Of a DNA stretch of 64,000 bases, positions 44,113-52,412 are shown in pieces (position 1 is the stretch's first letter; every line of letters starts with the position of its first letter). The stretch lies in the NCBI RefSeq assembly GCF_036017065.1, contig NZ_JAYXHR010000002.1:372001-436000 (forward strand). The letters are read 5' to 3'. The DNA comes from Uliginosibacterium sp036017065 (GTDB taxonomy: Bacteria > Pseudomonadota > Gammaproteobacteria > Burkholderiales > Rhodocyclaceae). Made by a program: the position numbers and the translations under genes. The notes under the pieces were generated by a model, which saw nothing but the letters and a program-made list of their open reading frames with translations, did not search any database and was not told the DNA's origin.

Positions 44113-45021
44113 ATGGACCGAACCAGACTGGACACCTTCAACTCCCACCGCAAACGCCTGCTCGGTGTCGCCTACCGCATGCTGGGCTCGCGCAGCGACG
44201 CCGAGGATGTCGTGCAGGACGCCTGGCTGCGCTGGAACGCCGCGGACGCCGGTACGCTGCAGTCGGCCGAAGCCTGGCTGGTCACCGTGACCACCCGCCT
44301 GTGCATCGACCGCCTGCGGGCGGTGCGCCAGGAGCGCGAGCATTACAAAGGCCCCTGGTTGCCGGAGCCGGTCATCGAGACCGAAGACCCCGCGCCCTCG
44401 CCCGAGCAGGTGGTGGAACTGGCCAGCGACGTGTCGATGGCTTTTCTCGCCGTGCTGGAACGCCTGTCGCCGGACGAACGCGCGGCCTTCCTGCTGCGCG
44501 AGGTGTTCGACCTGGACTACCCCGACATCGCCCGCATGCTGGAACGCAACGAGGCCAGCGTGCGCCAGCTGGTCAGCCGCGCGAAGACCCGCGTGCGCGA
44601 GGACCGCCCGCGCATCAGCGTGAGCCGCGACGCGCATCGCTCGCTGCTGGACCGCTTCATCGAGGCCACCCGCAGCGGCCAGCAGGCTGCGCTGCAGGCG
44701 CTGTTCGCGGCCGATGCGCAGTTCGTCGCGGACGGCGGCGGCAAGGTGCTGTCGGTGCTCAAGGAGCTGCACGGCGCGGCGCGCATCGTGCGCTTCTTCG
44801 AGATGGTCGCCCGCCAGGTCGGCCCGCGCCTCGACTACCGCCACGCGCAGGTGAACGGCGAACCGGGGCTGCTGCGCTACCTGGACGGAAAGTTCGACGC
44901 GGCACTCAGCTTCGTCACCGACGGCGACCGCATCCTGGCGTGCCACGTCGTGCGCAATCCGGACAAGCTGCGGCAGGTGCCCGCCGCCCTGCAATCGCTC
45001 GCGCCCGCCTCGCCGGACTGA
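44113..45021 (+). CDS. ECF41-family RNA polymerase sigma factor (SigJ-like) with SnoaL-like C-terminal domain
   Basis: A 302-residue extracytoplasmic-function sigma factor. Region 2 (YRMLGSRSDAEDVVQDAWLRW) and region 4 (LSPDERAAFLLREVFDLDY) lie in the first 180 residues. The linker has WLPEP near residue 82. The extra C-terminal SnoaL-like domain has DGGGK near residue 207 and NPDKL near residue 282. These three motifs define ECF41, in which the C-terminal domain controls activity in place of an anti-sigma factor. ECF41 genes usually sit beside an oxidoreductase or carboxymuconolactone decarboxylase; none is next to this one. Confidence 0.95.
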   Translation: MDRTRLDTFNSHRKRLLGVAYRMLGSRSDAEDVVQDAWLRWNAADAGTLQSAEAWLVTVTTRLCIDRLRAVRQEREHYKGPWLPEPVIETEDPAPSPEQVVELASDVSMAFLAVLERLSPDERAAFLLREVFDLDYPDIARMLERNEASVRQLVSRAKTRVREDRPRISVSRDAHRSLLDRFIEATRSGQQAALQALFAADAQFVADGGGKVLSVLKELHGAARIVRFFEMVARQVGPRLDYRHAQVNGEPGLLRYLDGKFDAALSFVTDGDRILACHVVRNPDKLRQVPAALQSLAPASPD

Positions 45022-45062
45022 CCGCAGCCTGCGCGGCAGTTGTGCCGGCCGCGCCGCGGGTG

Positions 45063-45083
45063 TTGACTCTCACCTTACGTGAG
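45063..45083 (+). promoter_or_regulatory. MerR-type operator and -35 box
   Basis: TTGACT (45063-45068) is followed by the inverted repeat CTCAC-CTTAC-GTGAG (45069-45083). This dyad next to a -35 box, just before a MerR-family gene, is the usual place for MerR operators. The -10 box is poor. Confidence 0.6.
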
Positions 45084-45100
45084 GCTTCACAAAGCACCCC

Positions 45101-45895
45101 ATGCGCGACGACCCTGCACATTCCGCCCGCCACTACACCGTCAGCCAGGTCGCCCGCCTGTCCGGCGTGTCGGTGCGCGCACTCCATCACTACGACGAGA
45201 TCGGCCTGCTCAAGCCAGTGGCCGTCGGCACCAACGGCTACCGCTACTACGGCCGCCAGGATCTGTTGCGCCTGCAGCAGATCCTCTTCCATCGCGAGCT
45301 GGGCATGCCGCTGGCGGAGATCGGCGCCATCCTCGACGCGCCGGGCTTCGACCGGCTGGACGCCTTGCGCGCGCAGCGGGCACGCGTGGAAGCGGAGGCC
45401 GAGCGCCAGCGGCAGTTGCTGGAAACCATCGACCGCACGATCGCCGACCTGGAGGGCGACACCGCCGTGACCGAGAAGCACCTGTTCGAAGGCTTCGGCA
45501 GCGAGCGCCAGGCCGAGTACGAAGACTGGCTCATCGACAAGCTGGGCGAGGACGCCCGCCCCCGCATCCGCCGCAGCGCCGCCTTGTTCGCGGACATGGA
45601 TGTCCATGAGAAGTCCGCCCGCCTGCAGGAATTCGAGCGCATCGCCCACGACCTCGCCGACAGGATGCGCAGGGGTGTGGCGGCCGACGACACCCAGCTC
45701 GACCCCTTGCTGCGCGAGCACCACGCCTGGATCTGGCAGGCCTGGGGAACGCGCCCCACCGCGGCGGCCTATGCCGGCCTGGGCGAGCTGTACGCCAGTG
45801 CCCACGATTTCGCCAGCCGCTTCGACGCCTGCTCGCCCGGCATGTCCGCGTGGATGCGCGAGGCGATGAAGGCCTACTCGCAACGCGCCCTGTAG
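45101..45895 (+). CDS. MerR-family regulator with TipAS ligand-binding domain
   Basis: A 264-residue regulator. The N-terminal winged helix-turn-helix (about residues 12-80) has YTVSQVARLSGVSVRALHHYDEIGLL and GYRYYGRQDLLRLQ. A dimer coiled coil follows (RARVEAEAERQRQLLETI), then a C-terminal TipAS-like domain (residues 130-260) with HHAWIWQAW near residue 207. TipAS domains bind thiopeptides and other drugs. The operator at 45063-45083 suggests autoregulation. DUF1772 and SRPBCC genes follow on the same strand and may be its targets. Confidence 0.92.
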   Translation: MRDDPAHSARHYTVSQVARLSGVSVRALHHYDEIGLLKPVAVGTNGYRYYGRQDLLRLQQILFHRELGMPLAEIGAILDAPGFDRLDALRAQRARVEAEAERQRQLLETIDRTIADLEGDTAVTEKHLFEGFGSERQAEYEDWLIDKLGEDARPRIRRSAALFADMDVHEKSARLQEFERIAHDLADRMRRGVAADDTQLDPLLREHHAWIWQAWGTRPTAAAYAGLGELYASAHDFASRFDACSPGMSAWMREAMKAYSQRAL

Positions 45896-45907
45896 GGAGC
45901 CGCCAAG

Positions 45908-46423
45908 ATGCAGACGGCATCCATACAAGCGCTCGTGTTCGACACCCTGCTCGTGCTCGCCACGCTGGGCAGCGCGCTGATCGCCGGCGTGTTCTTCGCG
46001 TTCTCGAGCTTCGTCATGGGGGCGCTGGCGCGCGTCGCGCCGGAACAGGGCATCGCCGCCATGCAGTCGATCAACGTGGTCGTACTGCGCTCGTGGTTCA
46101 TGGTCGCGTTCGTGGGGACGGCAGCCATCTGCCTGGCGCTCGCCACCTGGGTGATCGTGGACTGGAATGCGGGGAACGGTGCTGCGGGCATGGCCGTGCT
46201 GCTGGGCTGCGCGCTCTACGTGCTGGGCACCTTTGGCAGCACGATCGCCTTCAACGTGCCGCTCAATGACCTGCTCGCCCGCCAGGACATCCGCGACGAT
46301 GCCGCCAAAGCGGTGTGGGCACGCTACCTGCGCGACTGGACCCGCTGGAATCACCTGCGCAGCCTCAACGGCACGCTGGCGGCCGCGCTGTTCGTGGTGG
46401 CTGCCATGCAGCCGGCGGCCTAG
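45908..46423 (+). CDS. DUF1772 (anthrone-oxygenase-like) membrane protein
   Basis: A 171-residue inner-membrane protein with four hydrophobic helices. The family pattern is GVFFAFSSFVMGALARV near residue 27, SINVVVLRSWFM near residue 53 and STIAFNVPLNDLLA near residue 110. Homologues are called anthrone oxygenase-like, but bacterial members have no proven activity. It begins 12 bp after the MerR gene, so co-transcription is likely. Confidence 0.9.
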   Translation: MQTASIQALVFDTLLVLATLGSALIAGVFFAFSSFVMGALARVAPEQGIAAMQSINVVVLRSWFMVAFVGTAAICLALATWVIVDWNAGNGAAGMAVLLGCALYVLGTFGSTIAFNVPLNDLLARQDIRDDAAKAVWARYLRDWTRWNHLRSLNGTLAAALFVVAAMQPAA

Positions 46424-46444
46424 TCGGGCGGGAGCGCACCCGCC

Positions 46445-46942
46445 ATGCATCGCCGTCACGTCGCCCACGGCACTGTTTCGGTGGTGCGCCTGCTGCCGGC
46501 CACGCCGGGGCAGGTATTCGCGGCCTGGGCGGACAAGAACGCGCGCCAGCGCTGGGACCTGCCCGGCGAAGACTGGCCGGTGGAGTACGAGCGTTTCGAT
46601 TTCCGGGTCGGTGGGCGTGACCGCCTGCGCTTTGGCAACCCCGGCGGGCCGCTGTATGTCGCCGAGCACTGCTACCACGACATCGTGCCCGACGCCCGCA
46701 TCGTGGCGTCCCGGGTGACCACCCGTTTCATGACGCACGCAGGTGGGCACCTGGGCGATGGCGCCCGCATGGATGGCCAGCGCGTTTTCGTCGGCCTCGT
46801 GACGGCGGAGTTCTATCCAGCGGAGCAGGGCTGCAGGCTGGTGGTGACGGAACAGGGTGCGCAGCTGGACGACACTGTCGCGCCAGCCGGCCTCGCCGAG
46901 GCCAGCTTCGCGACGTCGCCCCTGTTCAGCAGTACTGTCTGA
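46445..46942 (+). CDS. SRPBCC (AHSA1-like) protein
   Basis: A 165-residue START-like hydrophobic-pocket protein. The N-terminal signature is SVVRLLPATPGQVFAAWAD followed by RQRWDLPGEDW, typical of the AHSA1 branch. The usual family ends in a long amphipathic helix (EGW...LDAL), but here the end reads AEASFATSPLFSSTV and lacks that helix. This may be a natural variant or an old frameshift near 46880. It is in line with the DUF1772 gene, 21 bp away. The ligand is unknown. Confidence 0.8.
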   Translation: MHRRHVAHGTVSVVRLLPATPGQVFAAWADKNARQRWDLPGEDWPVEYERFDFRVGGRDRLRFGNPGGPLYVAEHCYHDIVPDARIVASRVTTRFMTHAGGHLGDGARMDGQRVFVGLVTAEFYPAEQGCRLVVTEQGAQLDDTVAPAGLAEASFATSPLFSSTV

Positions 46943-46957
46943 GACAGGGAGCGCCGC

Positions 46958-47000
46958 GGCTTTCGCACCGCGCGATCAAAGCCCGCGCGGTGCGAAAGCC
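46958..47000. terminator. Strong hairpin between converging genes
   Basis: A perfect 17-bp inverted repeat (46958-46974 and 46984-47000) with a 9-nt loop lies between the SRPBCC and LysR genes. It has no T run but could stop or stabilise both transcripts. Confidence 0.65.
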
Positions 47001-47013
47001 AATGCCGATTCCG

Positions 47014-47964
47014 TCAGGCAGCGCGAGCGGTCTCGCTGACTTGCGGCAGCTTGCGCGGGGTCAGATCCAGCAGCCGGTTGCGGAACCAGCGGTGGCCCAG
47101 GTCATTCTCGCGGGCGCGGTGCCACACCAGGCAGGCATTCACCTTGGGCATGTCCAGCGGCAGGGGCAGGATCTGCAGGCCCAGCATGTCGGCCATCGAC
47201 TCGGCCAGTTTGCGGGAGATGGCACCCACCAGGTCGGATGCAGCGACCTGGAGCACCAGTTCGTGCTGCGAGCGGGTCATCAGCAGCGGATGCTGCGGCC
47301 CCTGGCCGATGGCGACTTCCAGTTCATGCAGGTTGCCGGGGCCCTGGGGCTCGCCATGCACTGCGAAGGATTCGCCGGCGAGTTGCTCGCGCGTGCGCGG
47401 GCCGTCGATGCGCGGATGGTTGCGGGCAACGATCATCACCAGTTCGTCTTCCCACAGGGGGACATGCACCAGTTCGTCGTCGCTGGTGTGAACGTGGTCG
47501 AGCAGCAGGTCGATGCGGCCTTCGCGCATCAGGCGATGCACTTCCTGGCGGTCGTTGGCCGGATGCAGGACGAGCGAGATGTGCGGCGCCTCTTCGTGCA
47601 GGCGTTTCAGCAGATCGCTGCGGAAGCGCGGCCCCGGCGCATAGATGACGGCGAGACGGAAGGTGCGTTCGGAGTTTGCCGGCTCGAAGCCACGCAGGCC
47701 ACCCACGCTGTCGCGGATCAGGTCCAGCGCCGACTTGATCGGCACGAACAGCTCCTGCGCTGTCGCGGTCGGGGTGATGCCACGTCGGCCGGCAACGAAC
47801 AGCGGGTCGCGCAAGGCCACGCGCAATCGGCTCACGGCGTTGCTGACAGCCGGTTGCGTCATGCACAGGCGCAGGGCGGCGCGCGTCATGTTGCCCTCTT
47901 CGTACACCGCCTCGAAGACCGCGAGAAGATTCAGGTCAAGGCTGCGCAGGTTCACATCCGTCAT
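47014..47964 (-). CDS. LysR-family transcriptional regulator
   Basis: A 316-residue LysR-type regulator. The winged helix-turn-helix is near residues 10-70 (LDLNLLAVFEAVYEEGNMTRAALRL, then MTQPAVSNAVSRLR). The effector-binding domain (about 95-300) belongs to the NodD/LinR-like group judging by FRLAVIYAPGPRF. It diverges from the pirin gene; the gap has an ATTGA-tct-TCAAT dyad. Effector unknown. Confidence 0.93.
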   Translation of the reverse strand: MTDVNLRSLDLNLLAVFEAVYEEGNMTRAALRLCMTQPAVSNAVSRLRVALRDPLFVAGRRGITPTATAQELFVPIKSALDLIRDSVGGLRGFEPANSERTFRLAVIYAPGPRFRSDLLKRLHEEAPHISLVLHPANDRQEVHRLMREGRIDLLLDHVHTSDDELVHVPLWEDELVMIVARNHPRIDGPRTREQLAGESFAVHGEPQGPGNLHELEVAIGQGPQHPLLMTRSQHELVLQVAASDLVGAISRKLAESMADMLGLQILPLPLDMPKVNACLVWHRARENDLGHRWFRNRLLDLTPRKLPQVSETARAA

Positions 47965-47986
47965 GGCTACTCACCTCCCGGAAGGC

Positions 47987-47999
47987 ATTGATCTTCAAT
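47987..47999. promoter_or_regulatory. LysR-type dyad
   Basis: ATTGATCTTCAAT is a perfect 5+3+5 inverted repeat, 22 bp from the LysR start codon in the LysR-pirin gap. Its place fits autoregulation and control of pirin. Confidence 0.4.
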
Positions 48000-48124
48000 G
48001 CTAGACCATATGCGGCCGTCCTGAGCCTGCCCATGCAGGCGTAATTTTTTCAGGTCAGCCGCAATGCAAGTGGCAGAGGCGACCGGTAGCCTCTATATTC
48101 GGTAAAACTGCCGGAGCCGCTGCC

Positions 48125-48871
48125 ATGATCGAACTGCGCCCAGCCACCACACGCGGTCACACCCGGCATGACTGGCTGGAGCGCTGGCACAGTTTTTCCT
48201 GTGCCGACTACCGTGATCCTGCCCACCTCCACTGGGGGCCCCTGCGTGCCCTCGACGATGTGTGCATCGCGCCGGGGGCCGGCGTGTCGCCGCATGGTTA
48301 CCGCGACACGGAAATCATCAGCCTGGTGCTGGCGGGCACACTCGAAATCCGCGACAGCCTGGGCCGCAGCCTGCGTGTCCGCCCCGGCGAAGTGCACCGC
48401 CTCAGCGCCGGACACGGCGTGGTGCAGGGAGAAATCAATCCCTCACCGGAGGAGCCGCTGCACTACCTGCAGATCTCGATCATCCCCGACGTGGTGGGCC
48501 TGCAGCCGAGCAGCGAACTAACCTGCTTCGGTGACCACGACCGCCACGACCGCCTGTGTCTCCTCGCCAGTTCCGATGGCGAAGCAGGCAGCCTGCATCT
48601 CAATCAGGATATTCGCCTGTTTGGCAGTGCCCTGGCTGTAGGAAGTTGCCTACAGCATGTCGTGGCACCGCATCGGCTCGCTTACCTGCATGTCCTGCGC
48701 GGAAAGCTCGCGGTGAACGGCCACCCGCTCGGCGCCGGCGATGCGCTGCGCATCGGCGAGGACATCGCGCTGCGGATCGTCGGTGGGGAAGCCGGTGGCG
48801 AGCTGTTGCTGTTCGACCTGCCGGCGCAGCGCGCAGGCTTTCAGCGCGAAGGAGCCAGCAAGGCTTCGTAG
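48125..48871 (+). CDS. Pirin (YhhW-like) bicupin with eroded metal site
   Basis: A 248-residue pirin-family protein similar to E. coli YhhW, a quercetin 2,3-dioxygenase. The family frame is present: GHTRHDWLERWHSFSCADY at the N terminus and LLLFDLPAQ at the C terminus. However, the metal ligands of YhhW, H57, H59, H101 and E103, read H57, Y59, Q101 and E103 here. Two of four ligands are lost, so the dioxygenase reaction is doubtful; a regulatory or altered metal role is more likely. Its 3' end overlaps the converging macrodomain gene by 31 bp. Confidence 0.9.
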   Translation: MIELRPATTRGHTRHDWLERWHSFSCADYRDPAHLHWGPLRALDDVCIAPGAGVSPHGYRDTEIISLVLAGTLEIRDSLGRSLRVRPGEVHRLSAGHGVVQGEINPSPEEPLHYLQISIIPDVVGLQPSSELTCFGDHDRHDRLCLLASSDGEAGSLHLNQDIRLFGSALAVGSCLQHVVAPHRLAYLHVLRGKLAVNGHPLGAGDALRIGEDIALRIVGGEAGGELLLFDLPAQRAGFQREGASKAS

Positions 48872-49365
48872 CGCGCCAGGTCAGCGGCGGAGAAACAGCA
48901 GAAGCAGACTTCTTCGACCACGCCCGCATCCGCCACCAGGCTGCGCACGGTATCCACCGCGATACGCGCGGCGCGGTCTGGTGGAAACCGGTACACGCCG
49001 GTGCTGATGCAGGGAAAGGCGATGCTGCGCGCGCCGCAGGTTGCGGCGAGTTCCAGTGCGCGTCGGTAGCAGGCTGCCAGCAGCGAGGCTTCGCCCTGCC
49101 CACCGCCTTGCCATATCGGCCCGACGGTGTGGATCACGAAGCGCGCAGGCAGGCGGAAGCCCGGCGTCAGTTTGGCGTCACCCGTGGCACAGCCACCGAG
49201 CGCGTGGCAGGCCGCCAGCAGCTCCGGTCCGGCAGCACGATGGATGGCGCCATCCACGCCACCCCCGCCCAGCAGCGTGCCATTGGCGGCGTTCACGATG
49301 GCGTCGACCGCCAGCGTGGTGATGTCGCCCTGGTGTGCGTACAACTGCGTGGGCGATTCAGACAT
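48841..49365 (-). CDS. Macrodomain protein, O-acetyl-ADP-ribose deacetylase type
   Basis: A 174-residue single macrodomain. The ADP-ribose site is clear: GDITTLAVDAIVNAANGTL near residue 16, GGGGVDGAIHRAAGPELL near residue 35, and SIAFPCISTGVYRFPPDRAA near residue 122. This subgroup removes acetyl or ADP-ribose groups. Its ATG overlaps the Nudix stop codon (ATGTCTGA), so it is translated after the Nudix gene. Macrodomain plus Nudix suggests a coupled ADP-ribose cleanup unit. Confidence 0.92.
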   Translation of the reverse strand: MSESPTQLYAHQGDITTLAVDAIVNAANGTLLGGGGVDGAIHRAAGPELLAACHALGGCATGDAKLTPGFRLPARFVIHTVGPIWQGGGQGEASLLAACYRRALELAATCGARSIAFPCISTGVYRFPPDRAARIAVDTVRSLVADAGVVEEVCFCCFSAADLARYEALLAPSR

Positions 49366-49819
49366 GAAGCGTCTCCGCGTGGCTGCGCAGCCAGTGCCGG
49401 ACCCACGCGAGCGCACGCTGGAACAGCGGATGCCACGAGGCATCCGTCGCTGCATCGAGCGGTTGCCAGAAGAACTCGAAGCTGTGCCCGCCGTCGTCGG
49501 AGGTACGCCAGCTCCAGCGTTCCGGCAATACGCGCGGCACCTCGCACAACTGGAAGGACCACAGCGCGCCGCCGGGCATGTCGCCGTGCTGGGACGCCCA
49601 TACGCCCATGTCGGTGACGATCCGCGCGTCGGCGATGCCGGATTCTTCCCGCAACTCGCGCAAGGCCGCCGCCGCGGCCGCCTCGCCGGTTTCGATGCCG
49701 CCCTTGACGAGCTGGCAGCCGGCCAGCGGATGCATGAAGGCGAGGATTTCCAGGCCACCTTCGCGGCCACGTCGCAGCACGACCGGGCAGGCCTTGGCAG
49801 CGGTGGCGGCGGCTTGCAT
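49358..49819 (-). CDS. Nudix hydrolase
   Basis: A 153-residue Nudix protein. The Nudix box is complete: G-x5-E-x7-REL-x-EE-x-G-I, at residues about 41-63 (GGIETGE then RELREESGI). Its position before the macrodomain gene, with overlapping start and stop, hints at hydrolysis of ADP-ribose or related nucleotides, but substrate cannot be read from the sequence. It starts 5 bp after the slt stop codon. Confidence 0.92.
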   Translation of the reverse strand: MQAAATAAKACPVVLRRGREGGLEILAFMHPLAGCQLVKGGIETGEAAAAAALRELREESGIADARIVTDMGVWASQHGDMPGGALWSFQLCEVPRVLPERWSWRTSDDGGHSFEFFWQPLDAATDASWHPLFQRALAWVRHWLRSHAETLHV

Positions 49820-49824
49820 GCGGC

Positions 49825-51756
49825 TCAGCCTCCGCTCGGCCCTATCGTCGCCAGCCGCTGGGTCAGCGTGCCGCGGTCGCTGTCGAACAGCCGCGCGTAG
49901 ATGATGGCGTTGGCCATCACCTTCTTCACGTAGTCGCGCGTCTCGCTGAAGGGGATGGTCTCGGCATAGATGGCGCCCTCCAGCGTGCGCTGCGGGTCGC
50001 GCCAGCGACGCGCGCGGCCGGGACCGGCGTTGTACGCGGCCGAGGCCAGCACCGGGCTGCCGCCCAGGTCGTCCAGCACGTTGCGCAGGTAGGCGGTGCC
50101 GAGGCGCACATTGCCCTCCACGTCGGTCAGCCAGCCCGCGTGGTAGCCGTCGAAGCCGGCCTTGTTGGCAATCCATTTGCCGGTGGCGGGCATCACCTGC
50201 ATCAGGCCCTGGGCACCGGCGCTGGAGCGCACCACCGGCTGGAAGCGGCTCTCCTGGCGCACCAGGCCGTACACCCAGGCAATGTCGAGACCACGCGCCT
50301 TCGTCTCGACGCTGAACACGTCGTAGTAGGGCGCGAGGTAGCGCAGGCTGTAGTCGTGCTGGGCCTTGGTGCGGTCGGCGGTGTTGATGGCACGGTCATA
50401 CAGGCCCTCGCGTCGGCCGTACTCGGCGGCGGCGAGCAGCAGGCGGTCATCGGCGTTGCGCAGGCCCCAGTTCCACTCGCGCACGCCCTCAGTGCGCAGG
50501 TCCAGGCGATACAGCGTCAGCGCACGTTGCAGCTCGGGCATGGCCTGCACCTTTTCCATCTCGCCGATCGACGCGGGCAGCGCCGGCTCCGGCCAGTCGA
50601 AGCGACGGCCCAGGGCCTCGGCGCTGAGGATGCCGTAGAAGTGCGGCTCGCCGGCCTGTCGTTGCAGCAACGTCGTGGCCTCGCGGCTGTGGCCGGTTTC
50701 GATGTGGGCACGGGCCAGCCAGTACGTCCACGCGGACTGCTCGCGCAGGCCCTGCGGCATGTGCTCGACCGCACGTCGCACGCGCGCCCAGTCCACGCTG
50801 CGCAGCGCCGCACGCACCCGCCAGGCGTGCTGTTCTTCCGCCATCACGATGTTGCCGGCACGGTCGTACCAGGTGTTGGCTTCCGGCAGCTGTCCCTGTG
50901 CCCCCAGCCAGGCGAGCTGGCCCCAGGCATAGGCGCGCTCCGGCGCCGGGAAGCGATCCTCGATCTCCTGCCAGCGCCGTGCAGCGTCGCGCACCTCGAC
51001 ACGGGCCTGCCGCGCCACCGCCGCCAGCACCAGCTCGCGCTGGGCGCGGGTGGCGGTCTGGCGCGCACGCGGGCTGGACAGGAAGCGGCCGGGGTTGTCC
51101 AGCACCGAGCCGAGCAGGTCCATGGTCTGCGCCGCGTCATTGCCGGTCCAGCCGGCGGCTTCGCGCGCGCCGGACAGGCGCTTGGCCTCCACCAGGCGGC
51201 GGAAGCGCGCCCATACGCTTTCCTCGCTGACATGGCCGGCCACCACCAGCGCGCGCAGCGGCGCGTCGCAGGCGTCCGGCGTGTCGGTGAGCGACAGCCA
51301 TTGGGTTTCGATGGCGCGGGCGTTGCCGCCGGGCCGCTGCATGGCGTGGCACTGCAGCTCCTGGTCGGGCTGTGCAAGACGGCCGTAATGCTCGTCGAAC
51401 AGACTCCACTGCCCTTCGCGGGCAAGGCGCTTGAGCCAGTCGCTACGCAGGCGCTCGGCCAGCACGCTGCCCTCGTTGTCCGACAGGAAACGCTGCACGC
51501 TGTCGACCGGCAGCGGCTCGGTATTGCGGGCGACCTGGGCGGACAGCAGCCAGTAGCCCACGTAGGCGTCCAGCACATGGTTGCTGCGCTGGGCCGCGAG
51601 TTGCTGCAGGCGCGGCAGGTTGCCGCGGCTGGCCGCCTCGCGTGCATCGAGGATGCGCTCGTCGCCGGGTGCGGCGAACGTGGCCTGGCTGGCGACGGCC
51701 AGCCAGCACAGGGCGGCGATTGCGCTACTGCGGTGAAGCCACAATCCCGGCCTCAT
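49825..51756 (-). CDS. slt: Soluble lytic transglycosylase
   Basis: A 643-residue periplasmic murein lytic transglycosylase of the Slt70 type. A signal peptide (about 1-27) is followed by a long helical superhelix (residues 30-470) and a lysozyme-like catalytic domain. The catalytic Glu is in YGLVRQESRFQPV near residue 502, followed by SSAGAQGLMQVMPATGKW and ASAAYNAGPGRARRW. It cuts peptidoglycan to 1,6-anhydro-muropeptides. ATG 51756 has CAGGAATC before it; a longer frame adds an unlikely 31 residues. It heads a unit with Nudix and macrodomain genes. Confidence 0.95.
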   Translation of the reverse strand: MRPGLWLHRSSAIAALCWLAVASQATFAAPGDERILDAREAASRGNLPRLQQLAAQRSNHVLDAYVGYWLLSAQVARNTEPLPVDSVQRFLSDNEGSVLAERLRSDWLKRLAREGQWSLFDEHYGRLAQPDQELQCHAMQRPGGNARAIETQWLSLTDTPDACDAPLRALVVAGHVSEESVWARFRRLVEAKRLSGAREAAGWTGNDAAQTMDLLGSVLDNPGRFLSSPRARQTATRAQRELVLAAVARQARVEVRDAARRWQEIEDRFPAPERAYAWGQLAWLGAQGQLPEANTWYDRAGNIVMAEEQHAWRVRAALRSVDWARVRRAVEHMPQGLREQSAWTYWLARAHIETGHSREATTLLQRQAGEPHFYGILSAEALGRRFDWPEPALPASIGEMEKVQAMPELQRALTLYRLDLRTEGVREWNWGLRNADDRLLLAAAEYGRREGLYDRAINTADRTKAQHDYSLRYLAPYYDVFSVETKARGLDIAWVYGLVRQESRFQPVVRSSAGAQGLMQVMPATGKWIANKAGFDGYHAGWLTDVEGNVRLGTAYLRNVLDDLGGSPVLASAAYNAGPGRARRWRDPQRTLEGAIYAETIPFSETRDYVKKVMANAIIYARLFDSDRGTLTQRLATIGPSGG

Positions 51757-51824
51757 GATTCCTGCCTCATGAGCTGCCTCATGACGTAACATCCCCCACC
51801 TTTGAGCGGCGCCCAGCTTAGCAC

Positions 51825-52412
51825 GTGAGCCCATCCACCCCTGACGCACCGAACCCGCGCAAAGTTCTGCGCGAGCGCCTCATCGCGGCGCGCTGCGCAC
51901 TCGATGTGCAGCGCCGTGAGCAGTTCACGGCAGCCATCGCGCAGCACCTGAGTGCACTGCTCGCGCGGCAGGCGCCGACGGTCGTGGGGTTCTGCTGGCC
52001 TTACCGCGGCGAGGTGGACCTGCGTGCCGCCGTGGCCGCCTGGCTGGCGGGCGGGCCGGGCCGCGTCGCCGCCTTGCCGGTGGTGGATGAGGCCGGCATG
52101 CATTTCAGCGCGTGGGCACCTGACACCGTCATGACGGCGGGGCGCTACGACATTCCGGTACCGGCCGAGGACCGCGCCGTGCAACCGGACTTGCTCCTGG
52201 TGCCGGTAAATGCCTTCGATGCGCGCGGCTATCGGCTGGGTTATGGCGGTGGCTACTTCGACCGTTCACTGGCGCGCTGGCTGCCGCGCCCGGTGACGGT
52301 GGGCGTCGGCTTCTCGCTGGCCGCTGTCGAGGATTTGCTGGCCGAGGCGCATGACATTCCGATGGACTGGATCGTCACCGAGAACGGTGTGGTAGTGGGG
52401 CCACAAGCATGA
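51825..52412 (+). CDS. fau: 5-formyltetrahydrofolate cyclo-ligase
   Basis: A 195-residue enzyme that turns 5-formyl-THF into 5,10-methenyl-THF using ATP. The family motif is RLGYGGGYFDRSLA near residue 140, preceded by PDLLLVPVNAFDARGYR. The N-terminal Lys/Arg helix is KVLRERLIAAR. It starts with GTG at 51825, in a 68-bp gap divergent from slt. In many gammaproteobacteria 6S RNA precedes this gene, but there is no room for it here. Its stop overlaps the start of the ceramidase-like gene (ATGA). Confidence 0.92.
   Translation: MSPSTPDAPNPRKVLRERLIAARCALDVQRREQFTAAIAQHLSALLARQAPTVVGFCWPYRGEVDLRAAVAAWLAGGPGRVAALPVVDEAGMHFSAWAPDTVMTAGRYDIPVPAEDRAVQPDLLLVPVNAFDARGYRLGYGGGYFDRSLARWLPRPVTVGVGFSLAAVEDLLAEAHDIPMDWIVTENGVVVGPQA

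Noticed and set aside
46880..46942. Frameshift in the SRPBCC gene
   Set aside because: No other frame restores a convincing family ending, so I record only an odd C terminus.
51757..51824. 6S RNA gene before fau
   Set aside because: The gap is only 68 bp, too short for 6S RNA, and slt begins on the other side.
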